The notes under the pieces were generated by a model. The model worked only from the letters and a program-made list of their open reading frames with translations. It was not told the DNA's origin and did no database searches. From the NCBI GenBank assembly GCA_034509925.1, contig CM067526.1:5785001-5849000 (forward strand): a stretch of 64,000 nt of DNA, written 5' to 3'. Made by a program: the position numbers and the translations under genes. The DNA is from Hirudinaria manillensis (Eukaryota > Annelida > Clitellata > Hirudinida > Hirudinidae). Below, one piece after another: positions 24,088 through 35,600 of the stretch. Position 1 is the stretch's first letter. Every line of letters begins with the position of its first letter.

Positions 24088-27000
24088 ATGACAAAACAAA
24101 AACAGCGAGATGTTTACGAGGAGGATTTCGAAGATGAGGAGCCGGATTTTAGTGACCCAGAGGATTTTGTGGACAAAATCTCTGATCAAGGTTTGCTCAT
24201 CTTCAATCACGCTTTCACCCAAGCTCATGCTTTCTTATGATTTCTGTGCTATTCTTGACTTCGGCAAAATTTCAGATGTTCTCATTAAAATGTCACTTGC
24301 GTAAAGATAGTTTGGCGCTGGTAATAAATATGATCGCGATGAAGTTGCTGCTCCACAATATGCTAACGTTACCAGCCTTTCTGGAGCGTTGCGTATTTGT
24401 AATTTGCAATTGTTAACCACATTTGAGTAATTGGATCTAAATCCATGAAAATAATGCAGTCAGCCTAATTGTTTTCTTAGTTGATTGAGTTTATAACAAT
24501 ATCTGTTATTGTTACATTCATGACATGGATCTTTTTCCTTGCAGAGCTTTTAGGAGATTTAGTGAAGCAGAAGCCAAAGGAGATAGACGGCATAGAATCA
24601 GTCATAATAGTTGACAATGTTCCGCAAGTAGGTCCAGAGAGGCTGGAGAAGTTGCAGAACATCATTCGTAAGATCTTCAGCAAGTTTGGCACCATAGTTA
24701 ACGAGTGCTACCCGTCCAAGAACGGATCTACCAAGGGTTTCATCTTCATCGAATATCAAAATGGATCGGAGGCACAGAAAGCCGTTGCAGCTGCTGATGG
24801 TTACAAACTAGACAAGCAACACATCTTTTCTGTCAGCCTCATGAGTGATGTTAACAAGTGAGTTGAATTATTCTAAAATAACATAAAAATGTCAATATCT
24901 CTGTAAACGACGTGGTGGCTTTCAGGTACATGAACACGCCAGACAAATGGGAGGAGCCTGTGGCCATGCCGTACAAGGACCACGTGAGTTATTAATATCC
25001 TAAATTCCTACAATTTAATAACAGCTGAATATGATGAGAACATGGAATGCTTTGTCTCGAAATTAGTGATGACAAATTGATTCTGATTCAGCTGTTATAA
25101 ATTAAATTATTTATAATAAAATTTGAAACTAAAGTAAATGATTTCATTTGCAGGGAAATCTCTATGGTTGGTTGGCAAACCCTCATTGTTACGATCAGTT
25201 TGGAGTGATCCATGAAGGAGGAGAGACCACCTCTCTTTTCCTCAACACCCCTGGGGAACCTCAATGTTTGGAGTCAAGAAAGGTTGGTTACAGCGATAAT
25301 TATTATTTGTTTTATTGTTCATGTCTCTTGGAAACCAAGAAATCATGTTAACTAATTTTGACATTTCCAGAGATGGACAGAAAGTTACATCAAATGGTCG
25401 CCAAAGGGCACCTACCTATTGACCTTCCACCAGAAGGGTATTGCCCTCTGGGGAGGAGAAAAGATGGGACAGATCATGAAGTTCAGTCACCCTGGTGTTC
25501 TGCATTGTGACTTTTCTCCTTGTGAAAGGTATTTTGTCTCATTTTGAATTATCATATTGGCATTGTATTGTGGCATCAAGTGATGCAATATGTGTTTACA
25601 TGGAAAGCAAATATATCATCAATCTGTAACATACAATGTAACAACACCACAGGTACTTGGCTACTTATTCATCTGCTGCTGATAACAAGGATGACCCTCA
25701 GGCAATCATAATCTGGGATGTCAAAACTGGAGCAAAGAAGAGAGGCTTCCATTGTGATAATCCCAACCCATGGCCTGTTTTCAAGTAAGATTCCAGAACA
25801 AGTTTTCTTTTATTGTGATTCAAAGCAACTTATATACAAAACTATATATAATGATATTGAAGATTGAAAATAAGTTGCAAATATATATATATAATACAAT
25901 TATATATTTAATTTGATATTTTATGGCCTAATCTGGTTAGTTAAAAAATATTTGTTTCGTGTTATAGGTGGAGTCATGATGGAAAGTTCTTTGCAAGGAT
26001 GGCCAATGATGCTTTGAGTATTTATGAGACTCCCGTAAGTGTTCTGACACGTATTGTTAAATACTCATATGGCTTATAGCATTAAATTTATTTACATATT
26101 TATTATAATAATAATTATATAATTGTGTGCATAATTTGTCATTCAGTCGTTCGGTCTCCTCGACAAGAAGAGCTTAAAAATCAAGGGCCTGAAAGACTTC
26201 TCCTGGTCTCCCACCGACAACATCATCGCGTACTGGACAGGAGAGGAACGTGACACCCCTGCCAGGGTCACCCTCGTAGAGTTGCCCAGCAACGCCACTC
26301 TCTGCAACAAGAACCTCTTCGCAGTTGCCGACTGCAGGATGCACTGGCAGAAGTCGGGGTCGTACCTTTGCATCAAGGTCGACAGGTACAAGTCGAAGAA
26401 AGAGGAAAAGGATGGAATGAAGTACAGCGTGAGTTGAACATAATTGCTTTCGTAACTGACTAGTAGTGGTGGTGATGATAGTAGTAGTGGATGTGTATGT
26501 CATTTGGATGGATAATAGTCGTACAGTTATTGCAAGATGCTGATGAGGCTGAGTTATGATGGCATCCTTAGGAATGCTTTGTCTTGATTTTAAATATGAA
26601 GATAAATCAGTTCTGAATCAGCCCTCTTGCAATACAAAATAATATACTGAACATGATGACAATCTTTGGAATGCTTTGTCTCGATACGATGATGATACCA
26701 GACATCCGATTCAGGATATATATATCCATATGTGTATATGATCTTACTACTGCCTGACTGGGAGTTGAGCTTCAAATGATGACAGCATTTGGAATGCTTT
26801 GTCTTGAAAAGTCTTCCTGATGATACCAACTGTCTGATGACTCAACTTACTTAACTGCCTTAACTGAGAGGCTTAATAGAATTTATTAACAAACACATGA
26901 ATGTTTGATTGCAGGGCCTGTCACACAACTTCAACATATTCAGGATCAGGGAAAAGGAGATCCCAGTTGACATCGTTGAAGTAAAAGGTACTGAAGCTAA

Positions 27001-28610
27001 GCCTCCATTTTTTGCAATCGTGCAATCATTAATCTGGATTCATTCTTTTGCCAGACCCCATATCGGCCTTTGCCTGGGAACCCGTCGGTCACAGGTTCGC
27101 CTGCATCCACGGAGATTCGAAGATCAACGTCAGCTTTTATAACGTTAAACCGGGAGGAGTCGTCGAACTAATCAGTGAGTTTCGGATTAACATTTGACAT
27201 TTAATTGATTTTACATGTCTCGGTATTTTTGGTTAAACATTCGTTAAAATCTTTCAGAGACCTTCGAGAGGAAGCAGGTCAACCACCTCTTCTGGAGTCC
27301 GAACGGCCAATTCATAGTACTTGCCGGTCTCAGGAAGTAAGCGACTTGAAAATCTTTAAACAAAATTTACTATGAAATTAAAATTGAACTTTTCTCGACA
27401 GTCTGAACGGAGTGTTGGAGTTTGTCGACACCAACGACATGTCCGTCATGGTACAGGCAGAGCACTTCATGGCCACCGACGTCGAATGGGATCCGACCGG
27501 ACGCTACGTCGCCACGGGGGTCAGTTGGTGGGGTCACAAGGTCGACAATGCATTCTGGATTTGGAATTTCCAGGTAAGAAAGTCATCGACTGAATGCTTT
27601 TTTTGGATTGTTAACAAACTTTGTTTTGACTTTGACAGGGCAAGATCCTTCACAAACAAATCATAGACAGGTATTGCCAGATTGTATGGAGGCCAAGACC
27701 ACCTACTCTTTTAACTCCTGAACAACTCAAGGTAGGAAATTATTAAACCGTCGAATGAAAGAAGAAGGTCATGTGAATTTAAAACTTTAATTTCTGTTTC
27801 TAAAAGGAAATCAAAAAGAACATGAAGAAATACAACATCCAGTTCAGCATTGAGGACAAGAAGAGGGAGTCTAAAGCATCAAAGGTTTGATTTTTATATT
27901 CTTACAAATAATTTTGTATCTACAATATCTTAAAATATTATGCTAAATATTCGTGGCTGTAAGATAATCTGTGGTTGCAAAACATTTGTCTTGAAAAACA
28001 TTGATTATGAAAAGCCGATCAACCACCCCTAACACACAAATCTAAATATATATAATTAGGGACTGAACATGATTAAGACTTTGGAATGCTTTGTCTTGAT
28101 TTTTATCTGAAGACGATATTCATCAATGATTCAGTCCAGCACATTTACATTATTATCACATAATTAGTTAAATTGCATTCACTAAATGATTTTTAATTCT
28201 TTAACAGGAGCAGAAAGAGAGGAGAAGGAAGCTTCATGTGGAGCATGGAATGTGGCAGGGAGAGATGGAAGAGAGACGTGCAGAGGACAAGAGGAGGAGA
28301 CTCGAGCTCAGATGCGGTAAGTTCCGAGTGGTTTGCTTGGCACGACCAGTAGGCGGATAGGATGATTCAGACTTGGAATGCTTTGTCTTAATTCAAACTG
28401 ATGAGCACCAATAGCTGATCCACGTTGCCTCTTCATGAAACTGAGCATAAATTAACCTGCCTTGAAATTATTTTAAAATTTTTTTGTAATTCATCTCCAG
28501 GTATCGACACTGACGAGTTCGACAGTCACGTGGAAAACATCGAAGAGGAGATCGTAGAGTTCTTGGTGGAAGTCAGAGAGATTATCTTAGACGAGGAAGA
28601 GGAGGAGTAA
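24088..28610 (+). CDS. EIF3B: Eukaryotic translation initiation factor 3 subunit B, 16 exons
   Basis: Core scaffold subunit of eIF3, which loads mRNA onto the 40S ribosome in the cytoplasm. Exons: 24088-24190, 24545-24857, 24926-24983, 25154-25282, 25371-25528, 25653-25784, 25968-26034, 26147-26428, 26915-26987, 27055-27174, 27258-27336, 27402-27573, 27639-27731, 27807-27884, 28208-28316, 28501-28610. The spliced length is 2,076 nt, giving 691 residues, with phase consistent at every junction (human about 814, yeast Prt1 763). An acidic N-terminus is followed by an RRM at residues ~53-136, then the beta-propeller with repeated WSP/W.H blades, and a charged C-terminal helix ending in poly-Glu. 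The start ATG precedes the acidic segment; an extra upstream exon cannot be excluded. Introns 3, 8, 14 and 15 contain six snoRNA-like units. Confidence 0.95.
25018..25098 (+). ncRNA. C/D-box snoRNA-like unit 1 (EIF3B intron 3)
   Basis: The best-preserved copy. A perfect 13-bp terminal stem (25018-25030 with 25086-25098), C box ATGATGA at 25031-25037, D'-like TCGA at 25057-25060, C' box GTGATGA at 25066-25072 and D box CTGA at 25083-25086. Box order, spacing and the closing stem match the C/D snoRNA fold. The sequence before D' carries the core GGAATGCTTTGTCT shared by all six units. The unit sits inside a 170-bp intron, with short flanks as expected for splicing-dependent processing. Confidence 0.85.
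26528..26633 (+). ncRNA. C/D-box snoRNA-like unit 2 (EIF3B intron 8)
   Basis: The outer stem ATTGCAAG pairs with CTTGCAAT, and an inner AGGCTGA pairs with TCAGCCCT. C box ATGATGG at 26555-26561 differs from consensus at its last base. D'-like TTGA at 26584-26587, C'-like ATGAAGA at about 26595-26601 and D box CTGA at 26613-26616. Shares the GGAATGCTTTGTCT core. First of three units in this intron. Confidence 0.75.
26645..26716 (+). ncRNA. C/D-box snoRNA-like unit 3 (EIF3B intron 8), weak D box
   Basis: C box ATGATGA at 26653-26659, the shared core, D'-like TCGA at 26681-26684 and C' ATGATGA at 26689-26695. The D-box position holds CCGA (26706-26709) and the closing stem is short (CTGAA with TTCAG), so it may be decaying. 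Confidence 0.55.
26763..26847 (+). ncRNA. C/D-box snoRNA-like unit 4 (EIF3B intron 8)
   Basis: The closing stem AGTTGAG (26763-26769) pairs with CTCAACT (26841-26847). C box ATGATGA at 26776-26782, shared core, D'-like TTGA at 26804-26807, C' CTGATGA at 26817-26823 and D box CTGA at 26834-26837. All four boxes are good. Confidence 0.8.
28060..28137 (+). ncRNA. C/D-box snoRNA-like unit 5 (EIF3B intron 14), degenerate boxes
   Basis: A perfect closing stem GGACTGAA (28060-28067) with TTCAGTCC (28130-28137) and the shared core. The C box reads ATGATTA and the D-box position reads ATGA (28126-28129), so kink-turn pairing is compromised. Possibly a pseudogene. Confidence 0.5.
28351..28428 (+). ncRNA. 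C/D-box snoRNA-like unit 6 (EIF3B intron 15)
   Basis: C-box-like GATGATT at about 28361-28367, shared core followed by CTTAA in place of CTTGA, a good C' CTGATGA at 28398-28404 and D box CTGA at 28415-28418. The closing stem is weak, limited to GGA/TCC and AGGC/GCCT pairs. Confidence 0.6.
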
Positions 28611-29727
28611 ACTAGCCAGCCACGCCCATCTCCATCATTTAAGCCCGCCTTCATTTACTTTCGGAAGAGACACTCCAGTTGCATTGAATTGATTTATTGC
28701 TGTATTAACATCATTCTGACAATTATATTCGGTTTTCTTTGTTGTGTGAATTATTAAGCATCCTTAGTCGGCAGAGGGAACTTACATTTGCACGTGGGCT
28801 TTTGCCAATAGGCATGGCCGGCAAGGCTATGTTTTTCTTGTGTGAATATATTCACAAAAATATCTGTGTATCTAAAGTAGGTAAAGTTATCTGTAATAGG
28901 CTGGGTGCTTTGTTCTATGACGTTTAATGAAGCAGCTCATGCATTGGTTTGGATGCAGGCTGGCTTTGGAAATACAATTTTGAATTGCGTAAGGATTTGG
29001 ATGGTTGCTGCTGTTAGTTCTCTCGTGCCATGTTATAAGGTCAGAAGTAAAAGGTGCATTTGAGCCAATAATTTGGCAAATTTATGGCATATATATTTTA
29101 TATAATGTGGCAAAAATGACAAAAAGATAATGATTTGGTTACATGCTGTGTTGCAAGGTGTTAATAATGGGGTGATTTACGCATATATTTTGGTTACTGA
29201 GTTTGAGGTAATAAAACACAGATTAAGAGTATGATTTGTGGAATGTTTCGAGCAAAGATTTGCCCCATCTTAAAGTTTTGTTCAAATGACATGAAGGAAT
29301 AAAACATGGATAACAACTTGGGCATTTCAAGAGTATTGCAGCTGATCTTGCAACAAGAATAAGTTAATTTAGGGGAAATTAGTCGTTATATTGACAATTA
29401 ATTAGTCCATTAATTAACGTGAGATGTAGTGACACAAAAATGAGCATTACCTGCGTTGTTGAATGTAGCACATGTTTTTGTAAATATAGATTTCATTTGT
29501 AAGGTTGGGGGAGGTTTAAAACATTGCAATAAATAGAAAAAAATTAGCAAAAATGGATTAAATCAAAAACAATGATCAAAAAAGTAATCTTCAACAACAT
29601 GCACAATAAAGTCGACCAATAAAAGCAGATCCCAGTTCAAAATAAAAGATTGGCAAAAACAAGTTCCCACAAAAATTAAATTTGAATATCTTAACTTATT
29701 AATCAATTAGAGTTTAAGGCACCGAAA
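28611..29727. other. 3' UTRs and spacer between convergent EIF3B and FCSK
   Basis: AT-rich. AATAAA-type words occur at about 29210 and 29299, and on the minus strand nearer FCSK. No further gene is seen. Confidence 0.5.
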
Positions 29728-32578
29728 TCACATTTTAAATGAAACAAATTCCATTTCTTGACCTTCAACTTGCACAGACATGCCTTCTTCATCTACGCAA
29801 GCTTCGTAGACCTCAGGCTGATTTTCAATCTGAGACATAAATGACATGATATTGTGAGGGGATAAATTTTATTAGATTTATTAGAATTAAATTCAATTGT
29901 AAACCTTCAGTTGGCTAAGTATGCTCCTGATATTTTCTTCGTCGTTCTTCTCTTTCGTGAGGACGTACATGAAGCCACCGCCACCTGCTCCTGCCATGCA
30001 CATCCCGTGGCAACGGTCCCTCAGTGCCCCCATGATTTGGGTCACTGCCCTCGGCTCGCTTCCAGGGGCCAAAGCCTTTTTGAGCTGCCAATATCGGGTA
30101 ATGCACTCCCCCAATTGAACCAGATCCCCTGAATGAAGTGACAATACGATAAAAGTTGCAAGCATGTCAGTTGTCAGTGTACTTTAGAAATCTAGTGTTA
30201 TTACAAATTTCATTATTATTAATTAATTTATTATTAACGTAATTACCCTTTTCAAATGACTTTCGACTGAGGTGTGCCAAGCTGACAAGATCTTTGATTA
30301 TTCCGATTATCGCCTCGTCTCTCGCATACCAATTTCTAATCACATTCTGAATAATGGAATATAAAAGGATAATATATCAATAATAACAGAATATAAAAGG
30401 AATGCAACAAAGATGTTAATAAGATTATTATAAAATGATTTTATGCTGACCATAAAAGTTGAAAGAATTCTTATTTAAACTTTTTAGTGGCCAATTAAAG
30501 ATGAACTCAAATTAACAAATACCTGTAGGAGATTCTTGGCCAATCTCGTCTGACCAGTATAAATGAGTACCAGATGGCTATTGAACAACTGCATGACATC
30601 ACCACTAGCGGTCACATGATCGACTTCGACCTCCAAGGGTAGTTTTGACCTTGAATGACCCAATTTTATGCCCCCACTGAGTCCACCCACCTGGTCCTGC
30701 CAGCCACCACCTGTTGTCAGCAGTTGTTCCACGTACAAAACCTGAGATGATAGTTCATCGTTTGGCTTTACAACAGGAATGCAATTTTTCTATTTTTCTT
30801 AACTTTTATTCTTGGTTTCATGGATAAATTTTTAAATGAATTCCTAATGCATTAGTTTAACGTATTTAAAAAGTCTAATTTACCAAATCATCAATAAAAT
30901 TGATAATCCTCATTTACTAAATAAATGTAAACAGAAACAAAAACAAACAGCATGATTGAGTGAATGAATGTCAAATGAATGTCCAGCTGCCCTCCACAAA
31001 CAAGCTAAAATTGCACCTGCCATGATGCTGCTTGTACCCAGGCCTAGATTAATTAATGGTACAAATTATGTTAAATATGCCATTAAAGTGTATTTAAATA
31101 TGTTATTGTTTTAAAATCTTTTCGTTGCTCAGTTTATCACTCGCCAGATCCGTGCGGAAGAATCGACCAGGACTCGATCTCGAATCCGGATCCGAACCTG
31201 CTTCGCAATTGGTCGCCGAGAGGCACTCGGCTCGGGTAATCCACCAATCCTGAACTGATTAAGCAGGACTTTATCAGGGATCCTAATGAAAATGAAAGAA
31301 TTTGTTATTAACTGCACCAGATTAAAAGCATTGTTAAAGCATAAAAGAACAGCAAATGAAAACAAATAGCATTCGATGCTTCAATTTTCCACATAAAATG
31401 CTTATAAAAAATAAAAACAGGTAAACCAAGAAATGTTTCTGCATGTGAAAATCACTCCATTTAAACATCATCACATCTGAAAATATATTTTTTTGAAATC
31501 CTAAATAATATTTATGACAACTTTATTAAATATATCTACTGGTTTATTTTACCAAACGATCCTTTAAAAATGTATTGAATCTCACCTGCCGCAGGTGGCT
31601 GGTTGTGATTCCTCAGGAAATCCAAGTCGTTTCCAACAATTTTTATTCCACCTTCCAAGTGGATCACCAATTCCAAGCTGTTTCCAGGAAATGTTATGAT
31701 AATGATTATTTGTATTATTTATGAAATATCTTTAATGCAATTTAAGAACTGCTCAAAATTGTTTCAATGATGACAAAAGTTTAATTTTTAACCATTTGTT
31801 CAAAATTAGGAATAATACAGGTGAAATATATCACCTCAATTATTCAGACAGCCCCTAACAACCACAACAACAAATTTACTCACTCAGGAATTCTCCTTGC
31901 CCGAGCACCTATCGGTTTCTGAAAACGAAAAATAAAAAGTTCCGACGAACGATACTTTGCACGACACTCTCTGCCTATCTCACCTGTCCGTTGACGGTTA
32001 TGGCGGCGTTGAAGACGGCTCCTCCGTTTTCATAAGTCAAGGGTGGGGTGTCGGACCAACCCCCCGAAATGTCGATTCTTGCCGGGCACCGACAGACCAC
32101 CCATCGTTCGATTTCCAGCAAACTGCTCGGCTTCGTTTTTATAAACTGTCGAAGCATCGTTTCAATAGAGTGGAGCGATGGTTAATTAATTAATTAATCA
32201 ATTGAATAATTTAATTAAATCATATTCCCTTAAGGGATTATTTATGAGAATTATTGGCATATTTTTGTTCACTGCATAGTATCATGGAATCAGTGTATTG
32301 TCTTACAGAAATGTAATTTTGTAGATCAATCCAGGCAACATTTAATGGGATCCTAACCAACTTCATCATCATCATCATCATCATCATCGCCACCATCTCA
32401 ACCCACCTTATGAACTGACATCACAGCCTGCCTAATAAGAATTTGACAAGCACCCTCGTAATGCCTCGCAGCTCTCACCATCCTGGTTTTCGAGTCCAAC
32501 CAGTTGTTCCTCTCTTGTGACATCACCTTCAACCCACCAATCACGTCTCCCTTCTTTGAATGAAATGATGAGGTCAGT

Positions 32579-32655
<77 letters not shown>

Positions 32656-35600
32656 TATAATTAAATATACGAGCATCCAATCTAAACCTCTTGTTTTCAT
32701 TTTTATCAAATTTAATTAAAAGAATAATATTATAGCTTATTATAGTACAACCAAAAGATTACTCATCACTTCATCTAAGCTTTGCATGTTTTCCATTTTG
32801 TTTAATTTAAGCAATTTAGTGAAATATATTTTATACAACAAGATGATAATAATAACAACAATGATAAAAATCATGATCATCACCTCAAACAAGCCATATG
32901 CACCCATCCAGCACCTGTTGGAGGTGGGTCCATTCCTTAGTCCTCCTTCACCATTTGCCATTTCAGCCAAAAGGTTGGCAATGTTGGCCAGGACTCTGGC
33001 ACTTATTCCTGGGCAGTGGTGGTTGTCAAGTCCAACTGATGATGATGATGATGACAGGTAAATATACAAATGAGATCAAACAATTCGAGAATCACAAAAC
33101 ATCAACAATCATTACAGTGAGGAATGAGCCTCAGTCATCTGCATCATTATCATCATCATCGTGTCATTTAGCACCGTATCTCAATTTCATCACTTTTGTC
33201 AAGCTCTTCAAGTAACTTTTGACTCTGCCCCTCGACGCAAGCCAGCCAATAGAGGCTTTGCAGCTCCATAGGCTGATTACAAATTAGGGTTTTCCCAATG
33301 ATTTGGCAGGAGACGTGGTGAAAGATTGACCTAATTATTCAATTATTGAATTCAATTCATTATTAACTTAACTTTTATGAAATCAGAGTTCAATTAAACT
33401 CTTCATAATAGTCATTAAAGCAGAAATAATGATTATTTCTGTTCAATATTGTTCCAATTATAAGAATAAAATGTAATTCCAAATATTCAAAACCTTTTGA
33501 ATTCCATTTGACTTTCAACATCCAGATCGCCGAAGATGTCCTCCAAAGACACTCGATCGGAGTTTTTCCATCTACAAAATACGTTCTGGTTTTGAAATAT
33601 TTTTAAGCAAACCATTTATTTCACATCAACTGTTAACGACCTCCGATCTTTCGGACGTCGCAACAACAATCGTACCTCGTCAGCACTTCAGAATTGCAAA
33701 CATGGGTTTGCAGGAAATCAACGAATTCAATGAAGTCGTTGTCATGGCAACTGCCAAGAGAACTCACAGGAAAGAGTCTGGCAGTGTAAACTGATCTCGA
33801 CTGGAAGCAAACGTTGCAGACAAATAATTATGAATAATTATGGTAATTAATTTGTACATGAAAATAATCAAGAATAAATTCAGAACTTCTGATTCAATCC
33901 AGAGATCTGTGTCAGTTATGCCAGTCTTCTTCTTGAATTTCTCAAAGGGAATGTTGCAGAAAGTTTCAACGCCCTTTGGAAAGTCAATATTTAACTTCAA
34001 CGGATGCTCAAATATTTATGACTTAAAGTGACCACGTTGTGTGTTTAAACAATTATTTGATTAAATATTAACAGATAAAATATTAAATGTAATTTTGCTA
34101 AACAAACGATAACCATTATTTTGTCATAGCAGCCTAGGATGACAACGCATCTTCTCCTGTTTTTGTTCTGACCAAAGAAGAAACCAACGAGAGATAAACT
34201 GTCATCCAGTTGAATCTTTGAGGCATTCTGAAATTGTTTATTAAACATTATCACTACCATTATCATTGAAAGCCATCACCACCATCATCATCATCAGAAC
34301 ATTACAATCACCTTCATCTCGATGCTACTCAAAATGCAATTTTTCCCTATCGTTATATTCTCTCCTGATAATGATACATTTTGAAGAAGCGATCCGTGAC
34401 CGACGCAAATTCCACCGACGAGGGAACAATTTAAAAGGCCAACTCCATCACCTACGATGACATCATCCTTGCAATAAAACAAAATTACATTAGCTTAAAT
34501 CATCAGAGAAGTACCATCGATAATGTATAATCAAATACATCAAGGTATCATGTTATCGATATAATAAACATTCTACGTTATATTTATGCATTCCTCTGAA
34601 ATACCTCCTTGAACAAGTGCCTACTGAATTCTGTTTTCAGACCCTCGGAGGTAGCAGAAGGCAGGATTTGCCCGATGTACTCGTGGCCTGGCCACGTAAG
34701 GTAGGTGTGACTCCCCTCTGCCAACACTAGAATGGGACAATACACGTCGCATTAATAACTAGTAACAATTATTAAAGTAACGACCCGACCTACATGTTTT
34801 GCACTTGAAAGAACTGAAGTGCTCGTAGACCACCTTCCGAGCGAATGCCGCAAAATCGGACGAGACTTTGTCGTCCTCTGACGTTCCCCGATCACCTGAA
34901 ACTTCTTTTCTGTTTCCATAAATTCCTCCGACCACAAATTTAGCCTCCGAACATCCGGGACACATGGCCAGCAAGAAGTCAAAGAATAACGATAGCTGGA
35001 GGCGTAATTAGCATAATTTAAGCGGATGGAAGATAATAACATTAATATTAAACCTCCATAAATTTATTTTATCCTTTACAAAAAAAACCCATTCCTATGT
35101 CTTAGTTAATGTCAACCTGTATTGGTGCAATGCCACTATCATAACCCAGGTAGGTGCAGGCATCCAACGGGGAAATGGTATGCAAGGCCAACAAAGTATT
35201 GGCCACTGCCAAACTTAAGTATACAACACCACTGACCTACAAAAGTGGATGCAATATTCATTATTTATAACAATTAAATTAAGAAAACAACATTATTAAT
35301 AATGTAAAGAATTAACATATTAACATTTTTATGAATCTGCATTATGTAATTAATAACATATATATTATAATAATTAAAATAACCAGGGGCACAAAGCCAG
35401 ACGGAAGTGTGCATTTCTCGACAATGTCACGGTCCTTGCATTTGTAGTGAATGTTTTGCAAGTATTCACCCTTAAAATGTAAGTGATATAATTAAAATAA
35501 TTAATAGGTTAAATTGAATTTAATTCCATTCAAACAACTTAATGAATGACCTTTTCATCCAACTCACAAATGCCGTGTTCCCTGGCATACTCCTCCCTCG

